Source: Actinoplanes aureus (GTDB lineage Bacteria > Actinomycetota > Actinomycetes > Mycobacteriales > Micromonosporaceae). From it: a DNA stretch of 64,000 nucleotides. The notes beneath the pieces were generated by a model that had not been told where the DNA came from, searched no databases, and saw only the letters and a list, made by a program, of their open reading frames with translations. Position 1 is the first letter of the stretch, and each line of letters begins with the position of its first letter. The DNA lies in NCBI RefSeq assembly GCF_015704865.1, contig NZ_JADQTO010000004.1, positions 322,755 to 386,754 on the forward strand, written 5' to 3'. This document shows positions 1 to 8,300 of the stretch, one piece after another. The position numbers and the translations under genes were made by a program.

Positions 1-42
1 CGGACGACCGATTCCGACCGGCCGGCACCCGCTCAGCGGGGA

Positions 43-1617
43 TCAGTGCACGGACAGTGCCGCCGCTTCCTCCTGGGCGCGACGCTCGTCGCCGGAGAGC
101 GTGGAGAGCGGCTTCTCCTTGATGAAGAGCACCGCGATCACCGCCAGGAACGCGATCGGCGCACCGATCAGGAAGAGATCGGCGGTCGCCGTGCCGTAGA
201 TGTCCTTGACGACGCCGAGCACCTCGGGCGGCAGGGTCTCCAGGTCCGGGACCTGCGCGGTGCCCTCGGACGCGGCCGCGCCGAACCGCTCGCCGAAGAG
301 CGTGGTGACCCGGCTGGCCAGCACCGCACCGAGAGCGCTGACCCCGATCGAGCCGCCCATGCTGCGGAAGAAGGTCAGGGCGGAGGTGGTGGCGCCCAGC
401 TCGGCGGCCGGCACGTCGTTCTGCGCGGCGAGGACCAGGTTCTGCATCAGCAGACCGACACCGATGCCCAGCACCGCCATGTAGACCGAGAGCACGAGCA
501 CACTCGTACCGGCGCCGATGGTGCTCAGCAGCAGCATGCCGGCGGTCATCACCACCGAACCGGCCACCAGATACGCCTTCCATTTGCCGTATTTCGTGAT
601 GAGCGCACCGGCGACGGTGGAGGAGACGAGCAGACCGAAGACCATCGGCAGGCCCATCAGCCCGGCGACGGTCGGCGACTTGCCGAGCGAGATCTGGAAG
701 TACTGCGAGAGGAAGACCGTACCGCCGAACATCGCGACACCCACCAGCACGCTGGCGACGATGGCGAGGGTGACGGTGCGGTGCCGGAAGATGCCGAGCG
801 GGATGATCGGCTCCTTGGCCTTCGACTCGACGAACACCGCCAGCGCCAGCAGCACCAGGCCGCCCGCGACCATGGCCGCGGTCTGCCAGGAGGCCCACTC
901 GAAGTGCGCGCCGGCCAGCGTGGACCAGATCAGCAGGGTGCTCACACCCGCGGTGATCAGCAGCGCGCCGAGCCAGTCGATGCTCACCTCGCGGCGGATG
1001 ACCGGCAGGTGCAGCGTCTTCTGCAGCAACGCGATCGCGATCACCGAGAACGGCACGCCGATCAGGAAGCACCAGCGCCAGCCCAGCCAGGACGTGTCGA
1101 CGAGCACGCCGCCGATCAGCGGGCCGGCGATGGTGCCGACGCCGAAGACCGCGCCGAACATGCCGGAGTAGCGGCCGAGCTCCCGGGGCGGGATCATCGC
1201 GGCCATCACGATCATCGCGAGCGCGGTCATGCCGCCCGCGCCGACGCCCTGGATGATCCGGCTGACCAGCAGCATCTCCACGTTCGGGGTGAGGCCGGCG
1301 ACCAGCGAGCCGGCCACGAACAGGCCGAGGGAGAGCTGGATCAGCAGCTTCTTGCTCCAGAGGTCGGCCATCTTGCCCCAGAGCGGGACGGTGGCCGTCA
1401 TGGCGAGCAGCTCGGTCGTGACGATCCAGGTGTAGACGGACTGGCTGCCGTTCAGGTCGGCGATGATCCGGGGCAGCGCGTTGGCCACCACGGTGGAGGC
1501 CAGGATGCTCACGAACATGCCGAGCATGAGGCCGGAGAGGGCCTGGAGCACCTCTCGGCGTGACATCCGGCCGGACGACTCGGCGTCCGCGGGGGGTTTT
1601 GTTTCTGTGCTGGTCAT
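43..1617 (-). CDS. DHA2-family (EmrB/QacA-like) MFS drug exporter
   Basis: A 524-residue integral membrane protein with about 14 hydrophobic segments, the usual size and topology of the DHA2 branch of the major facilitator superfamily (proton-driven multidrug export across the plasma membrane). The first helix leads into the motif ASTVVANALPRI, the position of the family's usual LDxTIVNxALP signature; the acidic residue is Ala here. A second signature, SRIIQGVGAGGM, follows around residue 120. The C-terminus is a short charged cytoplasmic tail. Its ATG overlaps the stop codon of the upstream TetR gene by four bases, so the two are translationally coupled, and the exporter is almost certainly what the regulator controls. 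The substrate cannot be told from sequence. Confidence 0.93.
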   Translation of the reverse strand: MTSTETKPPADAESSGRMSRREVLQALSGLMLGMFVSILASTVVANALPRIIADLNGSQSVYTWIVTTELLAMTATVPLWGKMADLWSKKLLIQLSLGLFVAGSLVAGLTPNVEMLLVSRIIQGVGAGGMTALAMIVMAAMIPPRELGRYSGMFGAVFGVGTIAGPLIGGVLVDTSWLGWRWCFLIGVPFSVIAIALLQKTLHLPVIRREVSIDWLGALLITAGVSTLLIWSTLAGAHFEWASWQTAAMVAGGLVLLALAVFVESKAKEPIIPLGIFRHRTVTLAIVASVLVGVAMFGGTVFLSQYFQISLGKSPTVAGLMGLPMVFGLLVSSTVAGALITKYGKWKAYLVAGSVVMTAGMLLLSTIGAGTSVLVLSVYMAVLGIGVGLLMQNLVLAAQNDVPAAELGATTSALTFFRSMGGSIGVSALGAVLASRVTTLFGERFGAAASEGTAQVPDLETLPPEVLGVVKDIYGTATADLFLIGAPIAFLAVIAVLFIKEKPLSTLSGDERRAQEEAAALSVH

Positions 1618-2252
1618 GCGTCGGATTCCTCGATCGTGCTGACAGGGGCGGCCAGGCCGGCGGCGACGATGCCGAAGGCCTCGCGGGTGTGGTCGGAGAG
1701 GGGGCGCGCGCCGCCGGTGTCGGCCGCCCAGCGCATCACCGCGACCCGCAGGGCGGCGTTGGCGACGGCGGCGGCGACCGGCGGGAAGGGGTGATCCGGC
1801 GGCAGTGAGAGGCGCTCGGCCACGGCCGCGGCGAGCTCCTGCTCGGCGGTCGCGGCGGCGGCGATCAGCAGCGGCAGCAGCTGCGGGTGTGCGCTGATCA
1901 CCCGCATCCTGAGCAGCCAGAGCGCGCGTTCCGCCTGAATCTGGCGCATCGCCGGGCCGAGCGCGGTCAGCAGGGCGTCCAGAAGCGGTGTTCCGGCCGG
2001 TACGGCGAGCAGCTGCTGCCGCAGGTCGGTGCTCCCCTCCAGGGGGTCGCCGACGAGGGCGTCCTCCTTGGTCGGGAAGTAGTTGAAGAAGGTCCGCGGC
2101 GACACCTCGGCCAGCGCGCTGATCTCGTCGACGGTGACCCGGTCGGCGCCGCGCTCGTCCACCAGGGTGAGCGCGGCGGTGATCAGGGCGAGGCGGGTCT
2201 GCCGGCGCTTGGTCTCGCGCAGGCCGGCCGGGCGCTCGGGTGGTGGAGGCAC
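1614..2252 (-). CDS. TetR-family transcriptional regulator
   Basis: A 212-residue protein with an N-terminal TetR helix-turn-helix at about residues 27-66 (VTVDEISALAEVSPRTFFNY, then PTKEDAL), followed by an Ala/Leu-rich ligand-binding domain. It starts at a GTG that lies 6 bases after a TAGCCT -10 box, so the message is probably leaderless. The downstream MFS exporter gene overlaps its stop codon. A perfect palindrome covers the -35 box of its own promoter, so autorepression of this regulator-exporter pair, relieved by an exported compound, is the likely logic. The fold and role are well supported; the inducer is unknown. Confidence 0.92.
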   Translation of the reverse strand: MPPPPERPAGLRETKRRQTRLALITAALTLVDERGADRVTVDEISALAEVSPRTFFNYFPTKEDALVGDPLEGSTDLRQQLLAVPAGTPLLDALLTALGPAMRQIQAERALWLLRMRVISAHPQLLPLLIAAAATAEQELAAAVAERLSLPPDHPFPPVAAAVANAALRVAVMRWAADTGGARPLSDHTREAFGIVAAGLAAPVSTIEESDA

Positions 2253-2258
2253 CCGGCG

Positions 2259-2288
2259 AGGCTACGCGCGATCTTGCAGTTTCTGCAA
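2259..2288 (-). promoter_or_regulatory. tetR-MFS promoter with overlapping TetR operator palindrome
   Basis: On the minus strand, TTGCAG (2288-2283), an 18-base spacer and TAGCCT (2264-2259) form a good sigma-A-type promoter; the GTG of tetR follows after 6 bases. The -35 box is one arm of the perfect inverted repeat TTGCAGTTTCTGCAA (2274-2288). A repressor bound there would block RNA polymerase. The sequence pattern is seen directly; TetR binding is inferred. Confidence 0.7.
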
Positions 2289-2292
2289 AGTT

Positions 2293-2751
2293 TTAATCGT
2301 TGATCTGCGTCCGCTCGATCTCGGCCAGCGCCGCGGTCAGCCAGGGAGCCGACGGGCGATCGCCCAGCAGGTCGGCGAGCAGCACGGCGGCCTGCCGGGC
2401 CAGCACATCCGGCTTCGGCGGCGGCGCACCCTCCTCGTCCAGCACGCCGAGCGCGCCCGCCAGCAGCCAGAGCACCACCTGCGGATCCGCGGCGGGCCAG
2501 GACCGTACGCAGCTCGCCAGCGCGGCCCGCACGTCGTCCGCGGTCAGGCCGTCGGGGTGGCCGTCCTCCAGCAGCAGCCGGACCGCCGTACCCAGGATCA
2601 GCCCGGTATGTGCCGGATCGAGGGCGGCCAGCCGTTCGGTGGCCTCGTCGAGCGCCGTGGTGTCACCGGCCTTGACGGCCTCGATGGCGGCGGTCGCAGC
2701 GGCCGCGATCGGCCGGGCCGGTGCGGGCAGGTGCCGCCAGGATCGATTCAT
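2293..2751 (-). CDS. hypothetical Ala/Leu-rich cytoplasmic protein
   Basis: A 152-residue soluble, helical protein rich in Ala, Leu and Asp, with no signal peptide, membrane segment or catalytic motif that I recognise. The reading frame stays open far upstream into the neighbouring hydrolase, but the ATG at 2751 is preferred: a TAGGGT hexamer lies 7 bases before it, the leaderless arrangement seen repeatedly in this window, and the extension would be antisense-like Arg/Pro-rich sequence. It is read in the same direction as tetR, 40 bases upstream of the tetR start, but tetR has its own promoter. No function is proposed. Confidence 0.6.
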   Translation of the reverse strand: MNRSWRHLPAPARPIAAAATAAIEAVKAGDTTALDEATERLAALDPAHTGLILGTAVRLLLEDGHPDGLTADDVRAALASCVRSWPAADPQVVLWLLAGALGVLDEEGAPPPKPDVLARQAAVLLADLLGDRPSAPWLTAALAEIERTQIND

Positions 2752-2758
2752 GGCGACG

Positions 2759-2764
2759 ACCCTA
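2759..2764 (-). promoter_or_regulatory. leaderless -10 box for the 2293-2751 gene
   Basis: TAGGGT on the minus strand, 7 bases from the ATG at 2751. No Shine-Dalgarno sequence fits in the gap. Confidence 0.45.
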
Positions 2765-2786
2765 CCCACGGCCGGATGTTGCCGGC

Positions 2787-4424
2787 CTAACACGCCACCG
2801 GCAGCAGCAGGCGTGATCCGGCGAGGTGCAGGGTGTGCAACGACGGCGCCAGATGGCGGCCCTGTGCCGGTTCGCCCGGGGTGCCGAGGTTGCGGGCGAA
2901 CCGGGGGAAGGCGCCGCCGGAGACCTGTAGTCGCAGGTGATGGCCGGCCGGCAGCCGGTGGAAGCACTGGTCCAGGGTCAGGGTGAGGCGCTGCAGCTGA
3001 CCGGCCGGCACCGACGGGTCGAGCCGGAGGTGCTGGTCGGAGAAGTTGTGCGAACGCCCGCGCGGGTCCACGTCGCAGAGCCGGACGAAGACGTCGGCGT
3101 ACGGGTTGTCGACGTCGATCGCCAGCTCCAGGACCGGCGCACCGACCACGTCCACCGCGGTGGGCAGCGGATCGGTGGTGAACGTGGCCACGTCGGCGCG
3201 GGACTCCAGCCGGCGGTTGTCGCGTACGCCCATCGAGCCGATAAGCGTGCGGCCACCCACCGAGGGCGTGGGGTCGGCGGGGTCGTACCGGAAGGCGGCG
3301 CTGCCCTCCGGCCGGGCCGGTGCGGCCGTGGTCAGCGAGCGGTCGGCCCGCAGGTGGAAGGTCACCGGCTCGGCCAGCGGCGGCCACGACGGCAGCTCGT
3401 GCCACGAGCACTCACCGGTGCGGTACACCCGGACCGGCTGCTTACGGGCCGACGCGCCACCGGCGAGGTGCTGGTCCAGCCAGGCGAGGCTCTCCCGGAC
3501 GACCTGGCCGGCGGCCCGTGTGGCGACCTGTATGTGGGTCCACGGTCCGACGGTCAGCGCGACGTCGACACCGCGCGCCTCGAGCGCCGCGTACTGCTCC
3601 AGGGTCTGGTCCAGGAACAGGTCCTGCCAGCCGCTGAACAGCAGCACCGGCACCGTGGAGCGCTGGAGAGCCGAGCCGGCCCGGTACGGCTCCCACCACG
3701 GGTCGTCGCCGTCCGGGTGGGCCAGCCACTCGCGGTACCAGGGTGCGCGTCCGCGCAGCACCGGTACGGCGGCGGCGGGCAGCGGCAGCCCGGTGAGGCC
3801 GGGCCGGATCCGGCGCGGGGCGGTCGCCATGCTCAGAACCCGGCGCAGGCCACCACCGTCCTCCTGATGTGCGATCTGATCGCTCCAGCCGAGGAAGTCG
3901 CCGAGGGTGAAGGCGCCGGTCCCGTAAACCGCCTGCCGGAAGTCGTGCGGTCCGACGTAGATGACCGCGGCGTGCAGCTCCGGCGGGGGATCCTGGAGCA
4001 GCGTCCACTGTGCCCAGCCCAGGTACGAGGCGCCGAGCGTGGCCAGCCGCCCGTCGAACCACGGCTGTTCCCGCAGCCACGCGACGGTGTCCAGGCCGTC
4101 CTCGGTCTCCTGGGCCATCGGCCGGAACGTCCCGCCCGAACCGAACGTGCCGCGCACGCTCTGGATCACCACGTGATAGCCGCGGGCCGCGAACAGCCGG
4201 CCGTGCAGGGCCGAGGTGGGCAGGCCCCGCCCGTACGGCGTCCGGATCAGCACGGTGCCGTGTGGATCATCACTCTCCGGGATGAAATGGTCGCCGAGAA
4301 GTAGCGTGCCGTCGCGCATCGAAGTACGGACTGATTCGACCCGATAAGTGGTCATTGCCGGGCTCTGCCCGAGTATCCGGCTCAGCACCGCGTCGGCCAC
4401 CCGCTGCCTTTTCGAGATCGGCAT
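2787..4424 (-). CDS. CocE/NonD-family (X-Pro dipeptidyl-peptidase-like) hydrolase
   Basis: A 545-residue alpha/beta hydrolase of the CocE/NonD family, which cleaves acyl or X-Pro peptide bonds. The nucleophile elbow is GASYLG (residues 132-137, Ser134). A likely catalytic Asp lies in the segment FSGWQDLF and a likely His in VGPWTHIQ, as in the family. The last 200 residues form the jelly-roll C-terminal domain typical of these enzymes (X-Pro dipeptidyl-peptidase C-terminal domain). I see no secretion signal. The ATG at 4424 has a GGGGGCGAG purine stretch upstream. It is divergent from the Ser/Thr kinase gene. The substrate is unknown. Confidence 0.88.
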   Translation of the reverse strand: MPISKRQRVADAVLSRILGQSPAMTTYRVESVRTSMRDGTLLLGDHFIPESDDPHGTVLIRTPYGRGLPTSALHGRLFAARGYHVVIQSVRGTFGSGGTFRPMAQETEDGLDTVAWLREQPWFDGRLATLGASYLGWAQWTLLQDPPPELHAAVIYVGPHDFRQAVYGTGAFTLGDFLGWSDQIAHQEDGGGLRRVLSMATAPRRIRPGLTGLPLPAAAVPVLRGRAPWYREWLAHPDGDDPWWEPYRAGSALQRSTVPVLLFSGWQDLFLDQTLEQYAALEARGVDVALTVGPWTHIQVATRAAGQVVRESLAWLDQHLAGGASARKQPVRVYRTGECSWHELPSWPPLAEPVTFHLRADRSLTTAAPARPEGSAAFRYDPADPTPSVGGRTLIGSMGVRDNRRLESRADVATFTTDPLPTAVDVVGAPVLELAIDVDNPYADVFVRLCDVDPRGRSHNFSDQHLRLDPSVPAGQLQRLTLTLDQCFHRLPAGHHLRLQVSGGAFPRFARNLGTPGEPAQGRHLAPSLHTLHLAGSRLLLPVAC

Positions 4425-4492
4425 TCACTCGCCCCCTGCCCGGTCAACGGCGGATCTGGCGACGATATCGGGGTAGCCGGCGAATATGAAAG

Positions 4493-6175
4493 ATGAATGG
4501 CATTCGAGGATGGGCCGATGTGCGATTCCCCGCGCATTTCGGCAGACTGCCACGGGTGGAGGAGGAGCGTAAACTCGGCGGCCGGTACCGGCTGGAGAAC
4601 GAACTCGGCCGCGGAGGCATGGCCGTCGTCTGGCGAGCCCGCGACGAGGTGCTCGACCGCCCGGTCGCGGTGAAGGTACTGGCCGGGCGCTACGTCGGCG
4701 AGGACCGGTTCCGGGAACGCATCCTGCACGAGGCCCGCGCCGCGGCCACCCTCTCGCACCCGAACATCGCGCAGATCTACGACTTCGGCGAATCCGAGGA
4801 GAACGGCCGGCGGTTTCCGTACGTGGTCATGGAATTGATCAACGGGCCGACGCTGCAAGAGCGGATCAAGCGCGGCCGGATTCCACCGCGCACCATCTTC
4901 CGAATCTGCGGCGAGGTCGCCACCGCGCTCGCCGTGGCGCACGAGGAAGGGCTCGTGCACCGCGACATCAAGCTGGCCAACATCATGGTCACCGTGGGTG
5001 GGGCGAAGGTGGTGGACTTCGGCATCGCCGCGGTGGCCGGACCCGCCTCACCCGAGGACGCGCTGCTCGGCACCCCGGCGTACCTCGCTCCGGAGCGGCT
5101 CACCGGCGGCGCCATCGAACCCGCCTCCGACGTCTACGCGCTCGGCGTGCTCCTCTATCGCCTGCTGGCCGGGACGGCGCCGTGGAGCGTGGAGACCACC
5201 ACCCAGATGCTCAGCGCGCACGTCTACCTGCAACCGGAGCCGCTGCCGCCGCTGCCCGGCGTCCCGGACGAGATCAGCCGGCTGGTGGAGCGCTGCCTGG
5301 CCAAGGATCCGGCGGACCGGCCGGACGCGGCCGAGGTGGCGGACACGCTGGGCGACGCGGGCGAGGCCGCGATCGTCGACAACCCCGATGGGGTACGCGT
5401 AACCGACCGTGACCGCCGAACCCGGGTCGTCGACGCTCTCGCCGGTGGTCCGGCCGCACCCGGGTTCGCCGTGACCCCGCCGCCGGAGGTTCCCACCCGG
5501 ATCCCCGCCCTCCGGGAGAGCACTGTTCTGGTTTCCGGAGCATTCGGAACGGCGCCGCTCGCGGCGGGACGACCGGACTCCGGCGCGGGACGGCCGGTGG
5601 GCGTACCCCCGTGGTGGAAGCGGAAGAAGCTGCTGGCCGGCGGCGGGCTGGCGGCCCTGCTCCTCACGCTGCCGGCCCTCTGGTCCTCTCGCGACGGCGA
5701 CCGGGGCGCCACGCCGGGAGCGGCGGCGCCTCCGGCCTCGTCACCCAGGGTGATCGCGGATGTGCCGGGAGCGCCGGCCGGTACGCGCCCCGCCGTGCTG
5801 CCCACCCGGCCGGAACGCGTGCCCGGTGCGAGCGGCGACGTCTCGGGCGTTCCGGGTCCGGTGCCCTCGTTCCCATTGCCGTCGCAGGCCTCGGCGGCGG
5901 TCCCGGCGCCGAGTGGCAGCGCTGCCGGGCCGACCGCCTCCGCCGGGCCGGAAGAGCGCCGGCTGGAGTCGCCGGGCGGGTCGGTGCTGGCCCGATGCGC
6001 CGACGGCAAGGCCGAGCTGCTGACCTGGGAACCGCGGCCGGGGTTCGTCGTGGAGCGGGTCGATCCGGGACCGGCGCTGGCCCCGTCGGTAACCTTCGCC
6101 GGCAACCTGGCCCGTTACCGGATGACCGTCACCTGTATCGGCGCACGTCCCTCGGCGGTGGTGCTGCCGCTGTGA
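4493..6175 (+). CDS. membrane-anchored eukaryotic-type Ser/Thr protein kinase
   Basis: A 560-residue Hanks-type kinase. The N-terminal kinase domain has the glycine loop GRGGMAVVW (39-47), the ATP-binding Lys61 in VAVKVL, the catalytic loop HRDIKLAN (HRD at 156-158) and DFG at 175-177, so it should be active. A Pro/Ala-rich linker leads to one membrane helix (about 375-395, after KRKK), then a Pro/Ser-rich stalk and a small extracytoplasmic domain with two Cys that I do not recognise; no PASTA repeats are present. It probably senses an external cue and phosphorylates cytoplasmic proteins. The start is uncertain: the in-frame GTG at 4556 would trim 21 residues and begin closer to the kinase fold. 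Confidence 0.92.
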   Translation: MNGIRGWADVRFPAHFGRLPRVEEERKLGGRYRLENELGRGGMAVVWRARDEVLDRPVAVKVLAGRYVGEDRFRERILHEARAAATLSHPNIAQIYDFGESEENGRRFPYVVMELINGPTLQERIKRGRIPPRTIFRICGEVATALAVAHEEGLVHRDIKLANIMVTVGGAKVVDFGIAAVAGPASPEDALLGTPAYLAPERLTGGAIEPASDVYALGVLLYRLLAGTAPWSVETTTQMLSAHVYLQPEPLPPLPGVPDEISRLVERCLAKDPADRPDAAEVADTLGDAGEAAIVDNPDGVRVTDRDRRTRVVDALAGGPAAPGFAVTPPPEVPTRIPALRESTVLVSGAFGTAPLAAGRPDSGAGRPVGVPPWWKRKKLLAGGGLAALLLTLPALWSSRDGDRGATPGAAAPPASSPRVIADVPGAPAGTRPAVLPTRPERVPGASGDVSGVPGPVPSFPLPSQASAAVPAPSGSAAGPTASAGPEERRLESPGGSVLARCADGKAELLTWEPRPGFVVERVDPGPALAPSVTFAGNLARYRMTVTCIGARPSAVVLPL

Positions 6176-6216
6176 TCCGGCTCGATTTTCCCGATCACGG
6201 AGCGTGGATGTCTGGC

Positions 6217-6222
6217 TAGACT
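6217..6222 (+). promoter_or_regulatory. -10 box upstream of the glycosyltransferase gene
   Basis: TAGACT, 33 bases before the ATG at 6256, with an AAAGGGA ribosome binding site between them. A -35 match is weak. Confidence 0.4.
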
Positions 6223-6255
6223 GCGACCTCACTCCGTGGTGCGAAAGGGACATCG

Positions 6256-8196
6256 ATGACAACCGCGACCACCCTCTGGACCAGGCTGGCCCGGCTCCGG
6301 GCCGCCGCGACGGGCCGGCCGCGGACGACGACCCCGCCACCCCCGGTCGAGGCCGTTCCCACGGTGATCAACCTGGTCGCGGACCCGGGTTTCCGGGGTC
6401 CGCTGGACCGGCCGTTCGAAGCCGGTGGCGTGCACGTGCACGCCCACAACTCGTGCGAGATCACCGAGATCCCCGGCCGGCCCGGAGTGACCGGCGTCCG
6501 GGTCGAGGGCACCGGCCGGACCAACGACACCTTCATCGCGCCCGGCGGCTACCAGGCGCCCGGTGCGATGCGTCTCGGGATGCGGGCCGGGAGCACCTAC
6601 ACCGCGAGCGTCTCGATCTTCCTGCTGGCGCCGCTGACCGGAGCGTTGCACGCGACCGCGTTGCGGCTGGTGCCGGGCTGCGTGGCCGGCCGGCACACGC
6701 TCGAGCCGTCGCCGCCGGCCCGCAACGAGTACGGTCACCACCGGATCAGTGTCACGTTCACCGTTCCCGCCGAGGCCACCAGCGCCTGGATCAGCCTGCA
6801 CAGCGGCATGGCGCGGGGTGGCGGGCTGGTGCACTGGTACGACTTCGCGCTCACCGAGACCGCCGCACCGGTCGATCACTTCGACGGCGCCACCCCGGAC
6901 GACCTGTTCCACACCTACGAGTGGACCGGCGAGCCGAACGCGTCGCCGTCACGCCGCACGCTGCGGGTCTCCGGCGACGCGACGCCCGCGGCGATCGCCG
7001 CCGAAGCGGTCCGCCAGGCCTGGGCCGGCGCCGCCGGGGAGGTGCGCCACCTGCGGAGACATCTCGCCGGCGACCGGCTGGCGACGGCCCGGATCGCGCT
7101 GGCCGAGGGGCAGGAGGCGGCCGAAGCGCTCCGCGGGATCGTCGCGGCCGGCGATCCGGACGGGTCGGCCGCGTACGAGCTGGGCCGCCTCGCGCTCGCC
7201 GAACGCGATTGGGAGACGGCCGAGAAGCTGCTCCGCGAGGCGGTGGCCAAGCAGCCGGAGGCGTACGAGCGGGGGTACGCGCTGGCGTCCGCGTACGACC
7301 GGTTGAAGCGCCGCGAGGACAGCAAACGGGTCGCGGCCGCCGCTCTGGAACACGACACCAAGCTGCCGTTCGACGGTCCGGCCGTGCTCGACCTCGACGT
7401 CCGGTTCTTCGGGGCCCGGCGGGACCTGGGCGTCTTCCTCGCCGAACACCTGGATCAGATCAGGACGCAGGCTTCGCAGCGCCTGGCCGCCCCGACCAGC
7501 AGCACGTTCGACCAGCCGATCTTCATCTACTGGGCGCAGGGCTTCGCGTCCGCGCCGCCGGTGGTGCAGGCCTGCCTGGCCGCGCTGAAGGCCCACAATC
7601 CCGGGGTGCACGAGCTCTCCGACGCGAACGTCAGCGCCTACGTCGACGTGCCTTCCGACCTCCGCGACCGGCTCGATCGGGCCCGCTTCTCCGACCTGCT
7701 GCGCATGTTGCTGCTGGAAAAGTTCGGCGGCGTCTGGGTCGAGGCGTCCTGCTACGTGTCCGAGCCGCTGCGCCCGCACATCGACGCCGCGCTCGCCCAG
7801 GGCGGCGCGTTCGCGTTCAACTACACCGGCCCGTTCATCTCGAACTGGTTCCTGGCCGCCCGCCCGGACAGCTACCTGCTGCACCTGTGGCGGGCGGCGG
7901 CCCTGCTCTGGTGGGAGCTGCGCGGTGAGCTGATCGACGACTTCCTGCACCACCACATTTTCGAGATGCTGCACCACCTGGACGACCGGTTCCGGACCGA
8001 GTGGGCTCAGTGCCGGCGAATCAACGCGAAGCCCCCGCACGCGTTGCAGGGCGTGATGTTCGAGCCGTACGAACCGGACATGTTCCAGACGATCCGCGAG
8101 GGGGCGTTCGCGCACAAACTCCGCTACCGCTACCCCGACTCCCAGTTGCGCAGCGAGTCCTACCTGGCCCGGATCATCCGCGGCGATCTCCCCTGA
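6256..8196 (+). CDS. TPR-containing capsular polysaccharide-type glycosyltransferase
   Basis: A 646-residue three-part protein. Residues about 30-240 look like a beta-sandwich (carbohydrate-binding-like) module. Residues about 250-400 are Ala-rich helical repeats of TPR type (AAYELGRLALAERDWETAEK). From residue 422 (IFIYWAQGF) to the end it matches the capsular polysaccharide synthesis (Caps_synth) family related to GT32 sugar transferases, including HNPGVHELSD, ARFSDLLRMLLLEKFGG and WVEASCYVSEPL. The usual WxDA acidic motif is WVEA here (Glu496), a conservative change. No membrane anchor is visible, so it should act in the cytoplasm. It stands alone between a kinase and a chemoreceptor; no other polysaccharide genes are next to it. 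The fold assignment is good; donor and acceptor are unknown. Confidence 0.75.
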   Translation: MTTATTLWTRLARLRAAATGRPRTTTPPPPVEAVPTVINLVADPGFRGPLDRPFEAGGVHVHAHNSCEITEIPGRPGVTGVRVEGTGRTNDTFIAPGGYQAPGAMRLGMRAGSTYTASVSIFLLAPLTGALHATALRLVPGCVAGRHTLEPSPPARNEYGHHRISVTFTVPAEATSAWISLHSGMARGGGLVHWYDFALTETAAPVDHFDGATPDDLFHTYEWTGEPNASPSRRTLRVSGDATPAAIAAEAVRQAWAGAAGEVRHLRRHLAGDRLATARIALAEGQEAAEALRGIVAAGDPDGSAAYELGRLALAERDWETAEKLLREAVAKQPEAYERGYALASAYDRLKRREDSKRVAAAALEHDTKLPFDGPAVLDLDVRFFGARRDLGVFLAEHLDQIRTQASQRLAAPTSSTFDQPIFIYWAQGFASAPPVVQACLAALKAHNPGVHELSDANVSAYVDVPSDLRDRLDRARFSDLLRMLLLEKFGGVWVEASCYVSEPLRPHIDAALAQGGAFAFNYTGPFISNWFLAARPDSYLLHLWRAAALLWWELRGELIDDFLHHHIFEMLHHLDDRFRTEWAQCRRINAKPPHALQGVMFEPYEPDMFQTIREGAFAHKLRYRYPDSQLRSESYLARIIRGDLP

Positions 8197-8300
8197 CCTT
8201 GCGTAAGCCTATTTTTCAGCACGCCGCACAGCATCCGATCCGAAGAGAGACTATGTCCTGGCGATAGCGGTGTGGATCCCGCCCGAAAGAGGCTTTGACA

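Noticed and set aside
8295-8300. TTG as chemoreceptor start
   Set aside because: The ribosome binding site ends 2 bases before it; spacing fits only the ATG at 8301.
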